Positions 43,641 through 52,867 of a DNA stretch of 57,260 bases are shown one piece after another (positions within the stretch are counted from its first letter, which is position 1; the number at the start of each line of letters is the position of its first letter). The translations under genes were made by a program, and so were the position numbers. Below the pieces are notes generated by a model, which worked only from the letters and a program-made list of their open reading frames with translations, was not told where the DNA came from and did not search any database. The DNA is from Opitutales bacterium UBA2995. Lineage in GTDB: Bacteria > Verrucomicrobiota > Verrucomicrobiia > Opitutales > UBA2995. The stretch is taken from assembly GCA_002346535.1 (NCBI GenBank), contig DDZZ01000027.1:1-57260 (forward strand), written 5' to 3'.

Positions 43641-44396
43641 TTGGTGTTGTGTGAAATTGTGAATACAGCGGTTTGGGAGAACCCACCCGCTCCTAATAGC
43701 CTCGGAGAACTACTTCAATTTGATGAGCAGGACTTCATTGCAGATCTCAATGAGGGACCTAACTTGTTTCATTCACAATTTTCATCATCGGAGCCTGCTC
43801 TACCACAAGCATTAAGTCACCTTACAGAAAACGAATTAGAAAGAGCTCACAGTTTTAAACACGAAGCAGCGAAAGCGCAGTTTGTCGATGCACATGGCAT
43901 TTTGCAAAGAGTGCTTAAGCCAACTTTGAAGGAAGCTTATTAAACAAAATCACTGAAAGAAACCAAACATCAGAAACCTTTCATTGAAACCGTGGATGGA
44001 TCCCGATCGATGGAATTTAACCTGTCCCATTGTGATGGTTTAGTATGTTTGGTTTTTGATAACGGACCCATAGGGATCGACGTCGAAAAAGTCAGGCCCT
44101 TAAAGGATCTGCCAGATGTCTGCGATCAGGTATTCACTAAAAAAGACCAAAACTATATTTTTATGACAGAGGAGGCAGAAACTCAGTTGGAAAAATTCTA
44201 CCAACTTTGGACCTGCAAAGAGGCCGAACTCAAGGCAAATGGAACGGGCTTAATGAAAAATCCAAAATCGATGGAAATCCATTTCGGCCATGATAAACCT
44301 TCAACGGAAGGAACAGGCGAATCCAAAGTCCACTGGTTCCCGTCAATCGAGGGCTACATGATTGCCTACTCGGGCAATAAAGGCGGCGAATCCTGA
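43641..44396 (+). pseudogene. Sfp-type 4'-phosphopantetheinyl transferase split by one in-frame stop
   Basis: Two frames, 43641-43943 and 43992-44396, are in the same phase and separated only by a TAA (43941-43943) and 16 codons. Read through, they make one ~250-residue transferase. The N-part has ELERAHSFKHEAAKAQFVDA, the middle LKETKHQKPFIE and FNLSHCDGLVCLVF, and the C-part PIGIDVEKVRP (metal-binding Asp) and LWTCKEAELKANGTGL (the KEA motif). The enzyme would attach the phosphopantetheine arm to carrier proteins such as the ACP domain encoded 7 kb away. It ends 2 bp from the convergent reductase gene. Either the stop is a recent nonsense mutation, or a base error, or it is read through or re-initiated at a downstream start. 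Confidence 0.8.
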
Positions 44397-44398
44397 AA

Positions 44399-45130
44399 TT
44401 AACCCCTTCCCAGGAAAGGCATACTAATGGGAAGTATAGTGCTTTCCAATATGCTGATACCATCGGGAAGGCGAGCCATCGATAGGGCAATTTCAGCCAA
44501 ATCATTCGCATCCATAGTGCCCTCCTTATTGGCAACCTCAAGTCGGTCATCCCATAACGGAGTCAGTGTGTTACCTGGCTGAAGGACTCCTACGGATATT
44601 CCAAATTGCCGGCCATCCAACGCCAAAGAACGGGTCAGGCCTTCCAAGGCAAACTTAGAAGTCGTATATGGTGCGGAGTGAACGCGTGGCATTATTGCTG
44701 AGACACTACCAATATTGATGATTCTTCCAGATCCCTGACTTTTCATTATCTTGAAAGCCTCCCTACTGCAAAGGAATGCACCATCCAAATTTACCTGCAT
44801 AACGGAGCGCCAAGTTTCAAACTCAAGATCTTCAACAGGTCCGCCAGCGCTTATGCCGGCATTGTTTATCAGGATATCCAAAGAAGAGCATTCGGATTTT
44901 ATCCGGTCAAAGAGAGCTATCACGGAAGCTTCGCTGCACACATCAGTTTCCACGGGTATTGCTGATCCTCCCTGCTTTTGAATTGATTCTGCAAATGCAT
45001 TGAGCTTTTCGGCCGAGCGTGCGGCAAGCACCACCGTTGCACCGTCTTTCGAAAAAGTTTGAGCAATAGCCGCTCCGATTCCCGTGCTGGCGCCAGTAAT
45101 TAGACAAACTTTTTCCTTTAGAGAAATCAT
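44399..45130 (-). CDS. Short-chain dehydrogenase/reductase (classical SDR)
   Basis: 243 residues. The NAD(P) site TGASTGIGAAIA, the NNAG motif in LINNAGISAG, and the catalytic set Ser/Tyr/Lys (NIGSVSAIMPRVHSAPYTTSKFAL) are all present. Such enzymes reduce ketones; within this locus a 3-ketoacyl-ACP reductase role or a sugar/lipid oxidation step are both possible. It is the last gene of the minus-strand lipid/glycosyl locus, 28 bp after the glycosyltransferase gene upstream. Confidence 0.9.
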   Translation of the reverse strand: MISLKEKVCLITGASTGIGAAIAQTFSKDGATVVLAARSAEKLNAFAESIQKQGGSAIPVETDVCSEASVIALFDRIKSECSSLDILINNAGISAGGPVEDLEFETWRSVMQVNLDGAFLCSREAFKIMKSQGSGRIINIGSVSAIMPRVHSAPYTTSKFALEGLTRSLALDGRQFGISVGVLQPGNTLTPLWDDRLEVANKEGTMDANDLAEIALSMARLPDGISILESTILPISMPFLGRG

Positions 45131-45158
45131 GAAATATAAAATAGAATTGAGGTTATTA

Positions 45159-46220
45159 TTAATCTTTCGCCCATTGAATCAAGGTCTCAGCAGCATCGGA
45201 CCATTGGGGAAGTGTCAATTTGCGGGCACATAGGGTTGCATGATCGATTAAATCCGGATTCTCAAGCCAGCTCTTTAAAGCCCTGGTTAATTCGTTCTCG
45301 TTCGAAACAATCTGACATGCCGGTTGTGGCAGGAATCCCCGTAGACTCGGCAGGTCATTGCAAAGGCAAGGAATCCCCAACCAAAGCGACTCGATAACAG
45401 GAAGGCCAAATCCTTCGGCATAGGAATTAAATACGGTAAATCGAGTCTTCGAATACAGATCCAACAGCAGCTCGTCGTTTTGTTTCGAATGCAGGTGAAT
45501 CGGGTAGCCCTTCCTCCGAATTGCTTTTATTTCCTTTTCAATCGGTTTTCCGAAATGCGGGTTAACACGTCCGACGAAATGCAGCTCAAATTGCAGCCCC
45601 GCCTTCCACAATCCACAGGCAACCTTCAACACCTCCTGCTGGTTTTTGCGCGGTTCAAGAATTCCAATACATAGAATTAAGGGAGGCGACACGGGTCGAT
45701 GTCTCCACTTTACGTTAGAATGATCGAAAAAATCGGCGCCCAATTGTAATACTCGCAAGGGGGGAGTTTCCTTTTTGCCTAACGAAGCCCAATAATTTCC
45801 CAAATCCTCCTTGCTGGCGGCGGAAACTGAAAATACGTTGTTAAATTCAAGCAGATCTTCCATGTACTGAGGATGCCGTTCCACACTTTTGGGCCAAATG
45901 ATATCGGGATGTTTGAGGGGAATAGAATCGTGAAAGATAGCCGCACACCGCGCACGACTCTCCTTGAGGCCTTCATAGAAACCAGGACGTTCGACGGATG
46001 AAAATACCTCGGGCGTCAAGAAACAATCCTCTGATGAAATGTGGACGGGGTCTCGAGAACCGGGTTGGCTAAAGAATAGTTTCTTTTTATTCCAGATTAC
46101 AGGTGAAAACTTTCCAGTCCATCGCTTTTCAATGGCATGTCTCAATCTTTCGGATACACGGGTTAGTCCGGAAAAATGGCGAGCACCTGCAGCTTTCGTT
46201 ATATCGAAATAGAAAACCAT
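45159..46220 (-). CDS. Glycosyltransferase, GT4-like (first)
   Basis: 353 residues. The C-terminal half has the GT-B signature ILCIGILEPRKNQQEVLKV, FELHFVGRVNPHFG, LYSKTRFTVFNSYAEGFGLP and VIESLWLGIPCLCNDLPSLR, giving the conserved E-x7-E of family GT4 (EGFGLPVIE). The N-terminal half is poorly conserved, as expected for the acceptor domain. It probably adds a sugar from a nucleotide-sugar to a lipid or glycan acceptor in the cytoplasm. It follows the next GT4 gene with only 3 bp between them. Confidence 0.86.
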   Translation of the reverse strand: MVFYFDITKAAGARHFSGLTRVSERLRHAIEKRWTGKFSPVIWNKKKLFFSQPGSRDPVHISSEDCFLTPEVFSSVERPGFYEGLKESRARCAAIFHDSIPLKHPDIIWPKSVERHPQYMEDLLEFNNVFSVSAASKEDLGNYWASLGKKETPPLRVLQLGADFFDHSNVKWRHRPVSPPLILCIGILEPRKNQQEVLKVACGLWKAGLQFELHFVGRVNPHFGKPIEKEIKAIRRKGYPIHLHSKQNDELLLDLYSKTRFTVFNSYAEGFGLPVIESLWLGIPCLCNDLPSLRGFLPQPACQIVSNENELTRALKSWLENPDLIDHATLCARKLTLPQWSDAAETLIQWAKD

Positions 46221-46223
46221 TTT

Positions 46224-47450
46224 CTAGCCAGAGTGAGATTGCATATGCACAGCTAACTGGAATGCCTTGCGCAGCTTTCCAGAATTTTTGTGAGCGTTAA
46301 AATGCTCCTCCACCCACTGCCGACCGTTCGTTCGAAACCGTTCCATGGTTACATTATCTTCAACCAGCTTTTGGATAGAATCGAACCAGACGTGTTCATC
46401 GTTGCCCGGAAGAACCAACCCACTTATCTCATGCTCCACGGCCTCGGTGGTTGCACCTACATCTGTCGTCAGAACAACTACTCCATGAGCCATAGCTTCG
46501 CCAATTACATTGGGAAGACCATCACGATCGCCCCTCGAGCTGACGCGACCGGTAAAAAGAAAGACGTCCGCCCAAACAAATTGTTTTTGAACATCTTTAT
46601 GAGCAAGTTTGCCCCAAAACTCCAATTCGTTGCGGAGACCCGATGTATCGCGATAATCTCGCAGAGAAACATCCAGCGATCCGCTCCCAATTATCCTGGC
46701 ATTGAAAGCAACCCCCTGTCGCTTAAGTGCTTTGAAAATATCTATCTGGTAAAAAAATCCTTTTTTTTCCACCAAGCGGCCAACGGATAATATTCGAATT
46801 GGCCTGCGATTTGAGCGCAGAGGTTTAAAGTCAGGGTAATCCGTCAGGCCGCGGCGAACCACTTTCACTTTGCTAGTTTCCACACCCCAGTCCATAAGCT
46901 GTCTTTGCGTGCTCTGAGAAGATGTATGAACCAGTACGGCTTTACTGAGTTTATCCTTCAGATGCCAATCGCCGCCATCTTCAAATACATCGAAGGCGTG
47001 AGCGCCCATGGAAAAAGGGACCTCAATCAAGTCACTGAGAAAGAATGCGGCGGAAACCGGTGAAGTAGCCCAAATTCCATGAATAAGATCGGGAGGATCC
47101 CTTCCGAGAGATACCCAACGGATAAATGCAAATCCCATCCCCAACAGTGTTTCGAAAAAGTTTACGACTGACGGTGGCCTTCCAGACAACAGTTTGCCAA
47201 TGGCAGCGAAAAGAATTTTAGGTTTCTGAAGAACTGCCCAGGGAACCATCCACAGCAATGCTATTAATTCCCATTTCGGAAAGGTATGGATGTGGTCTCC
47301 TTTATAGCTCTTCTCACCCCCCCAGAGCGAAACTACCTCCAATTCAAAATCATCCGAACGCAATCCGTCCACTTCCCTTTGAATAAACTGTTCACTCAGC
47401 TTCGGAAAAGTCGTGCAAATATATAAAATCCTAAGGGGCTTCATCATCAC
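46224..47450 (-). CDS. Glycosyltransferase, GT4-like (second)
   Basis: 408 residues from the ATG at 47450 (a second ATG two codons in is equally possible). Signature parts are RILYICTTFPKLSEQFIQRE at the N-terminus, RPIRILSVGRLVEKKGFFYQ, FWGKLAHKDVQKQF and DGLPNVIGEAMAHGVVVLTT followed by VGATTEAVEHE. The LSEQFIQREV start is typical of colanic-acid/exopolysaccharide GTs (WcaL/AmsK-like). It overlaps the GT28-type gene upstream by 20 bp, so it is translationally coupled. Confidence 0.87.
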   Translation of the reverse strand: MMMKPLRILYICTTFPKLSEQFIQREVDGLRSDDFELEVVSLWGGEKSYKGDHIHTFPKWELIALLWMVPWAVLQKPKILFAAIGKLLSGRPPSVVNFFETLLGMGFAFIRWVSLGRDPPDLIHGIWATSPVSAAFFLSDLIEVPFSMGAHAFDVFEDGGDWHLKDKLSKAVLVHTSSQSTQRQLMDWGVETSKVKVVRRGLTDYPDFKPLRSNRRPIRILSVGRLVEKKGFFYQIDIFKALKRQGVAFNARIIGSGSLDVSLRDYRDTSGLRNELEFWGKLAHKDVQKQFVWADVFLFTGRVSSRGDRDGLPNVIGEAMAHGVVVLTTDVGATTEAVEHEISGLVLPGNDEHVWFDSIQKLVEDNVTMERFRTNGRQWVEEHFNAHKNSGKLRKAFQLAVHMQSHSG

Positions 47451-48612
47451 CGGCTGCCTCTTCGGCCAGGCCCACTAGTTCATTTATAAGTTTGGAAGGG
47501 TCTTCAATAATTCCAATCTGCCTGCACCGTTCCTGCATGAGCACATATTCTTTTTTATGGGATAGCCAAAGTCCCAACTGGTAATTCAGATCATCGAGAT
47601 TGGAAAGCTTTACGGCGGCACCAGCCCGGTAGAAATACTTAAAGGTAAGTCGCTCCTGAGGCATAATTCCGCCCATCGCATTGAAGATAATAGGAACCCC
47701 AAAAAAGAGAGCTTCAGCACAGGTCGTTGCCCCCCGGCTTATAATGGCATCACTGACTTGAATGAGCTGATGCATCCGCATCGAATAATCTTCGATGTAT
47801 ATTTGAAGATCCGGATAATGCATGGCCCATTCCTGAACTTTGATAACCAGGTGCTGGTTGCCACCACAAACCAATATGACCTGAACGCGACTTGAATAGC
47901 GCTTGAGCACACGCAACATTTCAAGGTGATTATTGGAACCCACTCCGCTAGCAGTAAGAAATATGGTTAGCTTGGTTAGAGAAAGACCCAAATCGTTTAC
48001 CAAAAAATCCCGCTTTTCCTTATTGTTCATAATACCGTCATAGACGATGGGATGCATAAGGTTTCCGCGCACGTGGCATTTTTCAGGCACCATGCCAATT
48101 TGTATAGCATAATCCTGTGCGGTACTGGTGCGTGAGTAATAAAGGTCGGCAGTTGGCTCAACCCAGTTCTTACTGTAACCAAAGCCACCTGAAAATTCGC
48201 CACAATAAGTAGCGCAACGCACATTCTTCCCAAGCACGCGTCTGGCCGTCTGGAAGTAGCCGCGGTTGAGAAAGTCGTGCACGCTAAATACCAGGTGAGG
48301 TTGAAATTCTTTTAGCAAGTGCTCAAAAAATGCTTTTCCCAACTTGATTTTATTGCGCTGCAAGTAGCCAAACATTTCCACGATCCACCAGTATGGATTG
48401 TGCAGTAAAGGAGCATACTTCTGAATGAAATTGTATAACTCGACCCCAAAGCGGGTAACTGCAGATGCTTTCTCGAGCGGACGTTCGATGCGCACCTCGA
48501 TATTGCCATCGTAAAGCTTGTGACACCAAGCTTTAAAAGCATCTGCGCGAGCATCATGACCACCTCCAGTGCGGGAGGTCAGGACTAAAATCTTGAGTGG
48601 GCTTCTACTCAC
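47431..48612 (-). CDS. Diacylglycerol glycosyltransferase-like protein (MGDG synthase/UgtP type, GT28)
   Basis: 393 residues. The N-terminal motif LTSRTGGGHDARADAFKAW and the HDFLNRGYFQTAR segment match the MGDG-synthase N domain, which binds the lipid acceptor. The C-terminal nucleotide-sugar part has LTASGVGSNNHLEMLRVL, VCGGNQHLVIKVQ, ISRGATTCAEALFFGVPIIF and GGIMPQERLTFKYF. Relatives put one or more hexoses on diacylglycerol at the inner leaflet. It overlaps the upstream SDR gene by 4 bp and the downstream GT by 20 bp. This is the strongest single hint that the locus makes a glycolipid. Confidence 0.88.
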   Translation of the reverse strand: MSRSPLKILVLTSRTGGGHDARADAFKAWCHKLYDGNIEVRIERPLEKASAVTRFGVELYNFIQKYAPLLHNPYWWIVEMFGYLQRNKIKLGKAFFEHLLKEFQPHLVFSVHDFLNRGYFQTARRVLGKNVRCATYCGEFSGGFGYSKNWVEPTADLYYSRTSTAQDYAIQIGMVPEKCHVRGNLMHPIVYDGIMNNKEKRDFLVNDLGLSLTKLTIFLTASGVGSNNHLEMLRVLKRYSSRVQVILVCGGNQHLVIKVQEWAMHYPDLQIYIEDYSMRMHQLIQVSDAIISRGATTCAEALFFGVPIIFNAMGGIMPQERLTFKYFYRAGAAVKLSNLDDLNYQLGLWLSHKKEYVLMQERCRQIGIIEDPSKLINELVGLAEEAAGDDEAP

Positions 48613-49424
48613 GGTGGTAACCTGAAATAGTGGCGAAGGATTGCTCGCTTGAGTGATTTAGGGAAGAGTCGGCTTGTTAAGGGAGCAATCTTTGTTTGAA
48701 AAAAGGAGCCGGAGTAACAAGTGCAATGACTAAATTTGCCAATCGCGCTCAACAGGTCGTGGGCAGCCTTCTCAGGAACAGGTGCCTTTCCCAAAAGTTC
48801 CACTAATCGATTCCACACGGCCGCGACCGAAGTCGATTGGTTCGGCGCAATTTTGGTGTTGCGATTGAAATTGGTCTTATAATCTGCCGGCCGGAAATCG
48901 ACAACCCAAGGCGAGGAATCCGGATTCTCTGACATCAAGGATTGTGAAAACACTGACAACCCTGCTTTTGCAGCATTGTAAATGGAAAAATATGGGATCC
49001 ATAGCTCCCCGGCAACCGAGGAAACATTGACCACACAACCCTTTTTGCGTTCGCGAAAACGTCTGACCGCAGTCTGTGCCAACAACAAAGGCGATTGAAG
49101 GAGAATCTGAATTTGGTTTTCCAATTCTTGAGAGGGCAAATCGGCAAAATCGGCAAAGCTGCCATAGCCGGCATTGTTAATCAGAATATCAAATCCTCCA
49201 GCTTGATCATCCCAATGTTCAAACCAAGCCGGCAAGTCTCTCTCTTTATTAAGATCCAGTTCAACGCCGGTTAAAATGCCTTCCTTTTCAAAAGTCTCCG
49301 GATTTCGAGAGGTTCCCCAGACTGCAATTCCATTGTCGATTAGTGCCTCCGAGAAGGCTTTACCTAGACCTGAACCAGCGCCAGTGATTAATGCTTTTGA
49401 ATAAACTTCTCCTAATTTTGGCAT
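48609..49424 (-). CDS. Short-chain reductase in the ketosynthase operon
   Basis: 271 residues. TGAGSGLGKAFSEAL is the nucleotide-binding motif; LINNAGYGSFADFADLP, VVNVSSVAGELWIPYFSIYNAAKAG give Ser, Tyr and Lys of the active site. The C-terminal ~60 residues (CTCYSGSFFQTKIAPLTSRL) extend beyond the core and end in a basic, possibly membrane-touching helix. It overlaps the ketosynthase gene by 13 bp. The likely job is reduction of 3-ketoacyl-ACP, though sphingolipid-like ketone reduction is an alternative. Confidence 0.88.
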   Translation of the reverse strand: MPKLGEVYSKALITGAGSGLGKAFSEALIDNGIAVWGTSRNPETFEKEGILTGVELDLNKERDLPAWFEHWDDQAGGFDILINNAGYGSFADFADLPSQELENQIQILLQSPLLLAQTAVRRFRERKKGCVVNVSSVAGELWIPYFSIYNAAKAGLSVFSQSLMSENPDSSPWVVDFRPADYKTNFNRNTKIAPNQSTSVAAVWNRLVELLGKAPVPEKAAHDLLSAIGKFSHCTCYSGSFFQTKIAPLTSRLFPKSLKRAILRHYFRLPP

Positions 49425-50674
49425 GAGCGGAAAATAAGTGATGTATTGGCACCCCCAAAGCCGCTGCTATTGCTCATAATGAATTTGGGCGTTTCATTCA
49501 AAGTGCTCTGAATGATGTTGAGTGATTCGGCTTCGGGCATGAGCTCCTGGATGTGCGCTGATCCGGGAACGAATCCATGCTTGAGACAAAGTATACTGAT
49601 AGCAGATTCCAATATACTGGAAAGGGATAGCCCATGCCCAGTAAGGGCTTTTGTACTGCTAATCATTGGCGAAGCATCGGGTAGGAACACCTCCTTCATG
49701 GCAAGGACTTCAGACAAATCACCTATCGACGTAGAGGGAGCGTGCGCGTTGACATAGCAAATCTGTCGAGGATTCAAAGCCGAATACTGAAGCGAGTTTT
49801 GCATGGCGGTTCTCAAACCACGGCCATCCGGATGTGAAACGGCAACATTAAACCCGTCGGATGCCTGTCCCCATCCGACCATTTCGCCTAAAGGTACCAC
49901 ACCCCTGCGATCAACCTCCTCCTCAGACTCCAACACAATGGTTACTCCCCCACCCGAAGAGACGAATCCCTGGCGGTTTTTATCAAACGGACGTGCCGCA
50001 GTATCGGGATCATCCGATAGGGTTAATGCCCTCATGCCGCAAAAGGGAACGATACTATCAAAATTACAATCTTCCGCACCAACTACAAACATCCGCTTCT
50101 GACGGTCCATACGCACTTCATCGAAAGCAAAACCAATGGCATGGCCGGACGAAGCACAGGCCGAAGCAAATCCTGAGGATGATCCTTGTATTTTAAAGTT
50201 AGATACAAGATTGAAACTCAAAGTCCCTGCGATGGAGGCGACTATACTCAGAGGATTACAACGCATGACTCCCTTTTTGTACATTCTCTCCAAATTGCTA
50301 TGTAGAAAACGCGAAGACCCTGCCGACGCGGTATAAAGCCCCGTGTCCTGATTGGAGATATCCTTCTCTCTCAAACTCGCATCCGCAATGGCTTGTTGCA
50401 TTGAACAATACGCGTACATGACATGTGGCGAAAAGCTTCTCAGAGTTTCCCTCCGGAAAGTGTAATCAGATGGGAAGGTCCAGTCCTCGGGATCAAGGGA
50501 TTCGACATCGAAATCTTTAACAGTAGCGGCAACTTTTACGGGAGAATCAGGGGTCTGCAACGGAGGGTAAAGTTCCATGCCGTGTTTTAACTCCCGTAGA
50601 TTGCTGACGACAGTCGCTTCATCGTTTCCAATGCTACAAATAAAACCAAGGCCTGTTACAAATACACGTGACAT
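49412..50674 (-). CDS. 3-oxoacyl-ACP synthase (FabF-like ketosynthase)
   Basis: 420 residues. The Claisen condensing triad is complete: Cys173 (ASACASSGHAIG), His311 (VNAHAPSTSIGD) and His347 (TKALTGHGLSLSS). VNAHAPST in place of the usual VNAHGTST marks a divergent branch rather than housekeeping FabF. The C-terminal SNSSGFGGANTSLIF is intact. It would extend an acyl chain using malonyl-ACP. It is preceded by the ACP-dehydratase gene (71 bp) and overlaps the reductase. There is no chain-length-factor partner or acyltransferase domain, so it depends on the central malonyl-ACP pool. Confidence 0.92.
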   Translation of the reverse strand: MSRVFVTGLGFICSIGNDEATVVSNLRELKHGMELYPPLQTPDSPVKVAATVKDFDVESLDPEDWTFPSDYTFRRETLRSFSPHVMYAYCSMQQAIADASLREKDISNQDTGLYTASAGSSRFLHSNLERMYKKGVMRCNPLSIVASIAGTLSFNLVSNFKIQGSSSGFASACASSGHAIGFAFDEVRMDRQKRMFVVGAEDCNFDSIVPFCGMRALTLSDDPDTAARPFDKNRQGFVSSGGGVTIVLESEEEVDRRGVVPLGEMVGWGQASDGFNVAVSHPDGRGLRTAMQNSLQYSALNPRQICYVNAHAPSTSIGDLSEVLAMKEVFLPDASPMISSTKALTGHGLSLSSILESAISILCLKHGFVPGSAHIQELMPEAESLNIIQSTLNETPKFIMSNSSGFGGANTSLIFRSCQN

Positions 50675-50745
50675 AAAACGCCGACAAGAACTCTAATCGT
50701 CGTAGCTCACCAAACTGACAGGCAAGCAAATATTTTGCGCGTCGA

Positions 50746-51621
50746 TCAGGCTAAATTATCCACTGCTTCCCTCCAGTCGAAAGTGACAGTGATATCCTCC
50801 GCCCAAGCTGCGTTCTCGCCTTGCACTGATACTTTGCCTTCGAACTTTGCAATCGGATGCCGAATACTCTTGGGCTTGATGGTCAAGGTAAGCGTTTCTC
50901 CAGGAACACAAAAGCGCTGACACCGCACTGCCTCGCAACCGGTAAAGAGGATTTTAGTTGGATCAACCTTTGCACCTGTTTCACTTTTTTCGGTGGAAAC
51001 GAGAAAGAAAACGGCCAACTGCCCGAGCGCTTCTAGCATGATACTGGCTGGGAAAACGGGATTTTCTGGGAAATGTCCCTTTAAAAACTCTTCCAAACCC
51101 GAGATCGGATAGGTGCCGATTGCCTCGTCCGAACTCAACTCCACTTCGCTTAAGAAAAGGAATGGAATATGATGCGGAATGGCTGCGGAAATGGCTTCAA
51201 CTCCGAAATATTTGTTCTTTTGAGGAGGCGGCACATTCCGGATCTTTGCATCGAGGAATTCGCGCACATCATCAAGAGTTCTCAATTGCCTCAACTCTTC
51301 ATTATCTATCGAAAGATCCAGTGTCTCTTCAACCAGCACCACAATTTCCATCATAGTCAGCGAATCGATGCCGAGGTCGTCGATCAGTTTCAATGAACCG
51401 TCACCTTCTTTGAGTTTAGGACGGATTTCCGGCTCTAGGAATCTTTCAATAATTCCTAAAATGATTGGGGGTAGTAAACTGAGCCTTCCGGTTTCTCGAA
51501 ATTCAAAAGCTGCAAAACGAGTTTCTTCTGAACACCGTTTCAAACTATCTTCCAAATCACCACGTTCGTCGTCAGTGAGTGGTGCGACACTGACAGAATC
51601 TATTTCTAAACTAGAATTCAT
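50746..51621 (-). CDS. Acyl carrier protein fused to FabZ-type 3-hydroxyacyl-ACP dehydratase
   Basis: 291 residues in two parts. Residues ~45-130 form an acyl carrier domain with the phosphopantetheine site at Ser87 (LGIDSLTMMEIVVLVEE). Residues ~138-285 are a hotdog dehydratase: His150 (PHHIPFLFLSEV) and Glu197 (HFPENPVFPASIMLEALGQ) match the FabZ catalytic pair. The first ~40 residues are acidic and of unknown role. Fusing the carrier to the dehydratase gives a dedicated carrier for the ketosynthase next door. It starts the minus-strand operon; the plus-strand glycosyltransferase starts 40 bp away, so the two share a short promoter region. Confidence 0.92.
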   Translation of the reverse strand: MNSSLEIDSVSVAPLTDDERGDLEDSLKRCSEETRFAAFEFRETGRLSLLPPIILGIIERFLEPEIRPKLKEGDGSLKLIDDLGIDSLTMMEIVVLVEETLDLSIDNEELRQLRTLDDVREFLDAKIRNVPPPQKNKYFGVEAISAAIPHHIPFLFLSEVELSSDEAIGTYPISGLEEFLKGHFPENPVFPASIMLEALGQLAVFFLVSTEKSETGAKVDPTKILFTGCEAVRCQRFCVPGETLTLTIKPKSIRHPIAKFEGKVSVQGENAAWAEDITVTFDWREAVDNLA

Positions 51622-51660
51622 TTGTAATACGCAACTATTTTAGCTTCATAGCCATTGTAA

Positions 51661-52851
51661 ATGCTTATTTTGCAAAATACATCTAAGCAATCTCCTCTAC
51701 CCCCGATTCCGAAAACCCGCTCGCTTTTTATTTTAACTCATGAATTTCACCCTCAAAAAGGGGGTATCGCAACATTCACGGAGGAGATGGCGCTTTCATG
51801 TAGTCAACAAGGATTCAAGGTTGAGGTATGGGCGCCGGGCAACGGTGGAAAACCGAGTGACAAACCCTGGCCTTTTAAAGTTCGCAGACTCGACATGAAA
51901 GGCACACAAGACATTCCGTGCTTAGTTACTACCGGAAAGGAAATCATCGAAAACCGCCGTGATTTAAGACAAGCATCCGTTTACCTTCCGGAGCCGGGGC
52001 CCATCTCAGCGATGCTTTACCTTCAACTTTTCCACGCATTTCATCCCGACAAATTATACCTAACTTTTCACGGCTCGGAGATTCTCAATTATTACGCAAA
52101 GCTTCATCACAGGGTACTCCTTAAAAAACTGATCGCGAAGGCCGAACGCATCAGCGCCGTCTCGACATTTACACACCGACTGTTGCTTTCCAGATTTCCT
52201 GAGGCTCAACACAAAACCGTGCTCACACCCTGTGCCCTGAGGTCGGATTTTGTAGGAACGAATCATCGTAAAATCGAAAACTCAGAAAAGGTCGTAATCC
52301 TGACAGTAGGCCGCCTGCATCCGAGGAAAGGTCAGAGCTTTATTCTCAAGACATTGAATCTGCTGCCAGAAAACCTGAAGGCAAAAGTTGAATTCTGGAT
52401 GGTCGGCAACGGACGGCACAGTGATTACCAAAGGGAATTACAAAGCCTGGTAGATCAATCGGAAGTCACCGTGAAAATGCTGGGGCAGCTCGACGATACT
52501 CGGTTGCGCGAGGTTTACGAACAAGCAGATATTTTTGCCATGACCAGTATCCATTACAAAAAAAGCATTGAAGGTTTTGGATTGGTCTATTTGGAGGCCT
52601 CAGCCTACGGATTACCCGTTATTGCCCATAACATAGGCGGTGTACCGGATGCTGTTGTTCACGATCGGACAGGTCTCCTTGTTCCTCCAGGTGACAAGCA
52701 GGCACTGGTCCAGGCATTCATCGATCTCATCGAGAAACCTGAGCTTCGCAAGAAATTGGGTGAAGCCGGCCGCCTATGGGTGAGCAAATACCGGTGGGAC
52801 AAATCGGTCGACATGCTTTTCAGAAGAAAAGAGCTGGTGATTTTATCCTGA
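51661..52851 (+). CDS. Glycosyltransferase, GT4-like (third)
   Basis: 396 residues. LFILTHEFHPQKGGIATFTEEMA is the usual GT4 start (first ~20 residues before it are a variable leader). VVILTVGRLHPRKGQSFILK, FWMVGNGRHSDYQREL, ADIFAMTSIHYKKSIEGFGL and VYLEASAYGLPVIAHNIGG give the nucleotide-sugar site with the E-x7-E pair. It is transcribed away from the ACP-dehydratase gene and is followed after 16 bp by the thioesterase, suggesting a two-gene operon that opens from the same central promoter region. Confidence 0.9.
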   Translation: MLILQNTSKQSPLPPIPKTRSLFILTHEFHPQKGGIATFTEEMALSCSQQGFKVEVWAPGNGGKPSDKPWPFKVRRLDMKGTQDIPCLVTTGKEIIENRRDLRQASVYLPEPGPISAMLYLQLFHAFHPDKLYLTFHGSEILNYYAKLHHRVLLKKLIAKAERISAVSTFTHRLLLSRFPEAQHKTVLTPCALRSDFVGTNHRKIENSEKVVILTVGRLHPRKGQSFILKTLNLLPENLKAKVEFWMVGNGRHSDYQRELQSLVDQSEVTVKMLGQLDDTRLREVYEQADIFAMTSIHYKKSIEGFGLVYLEASAYGLPVIAHNIGGVPDAVVHDRTGLLVPPGDKQALVQAFIDLIEKPELRKKLGEAGRLWVSKYRWDKSVDMLFRRKELVILS

Positions 52852-52867
52852 TCAAATTGGGAGCGGC

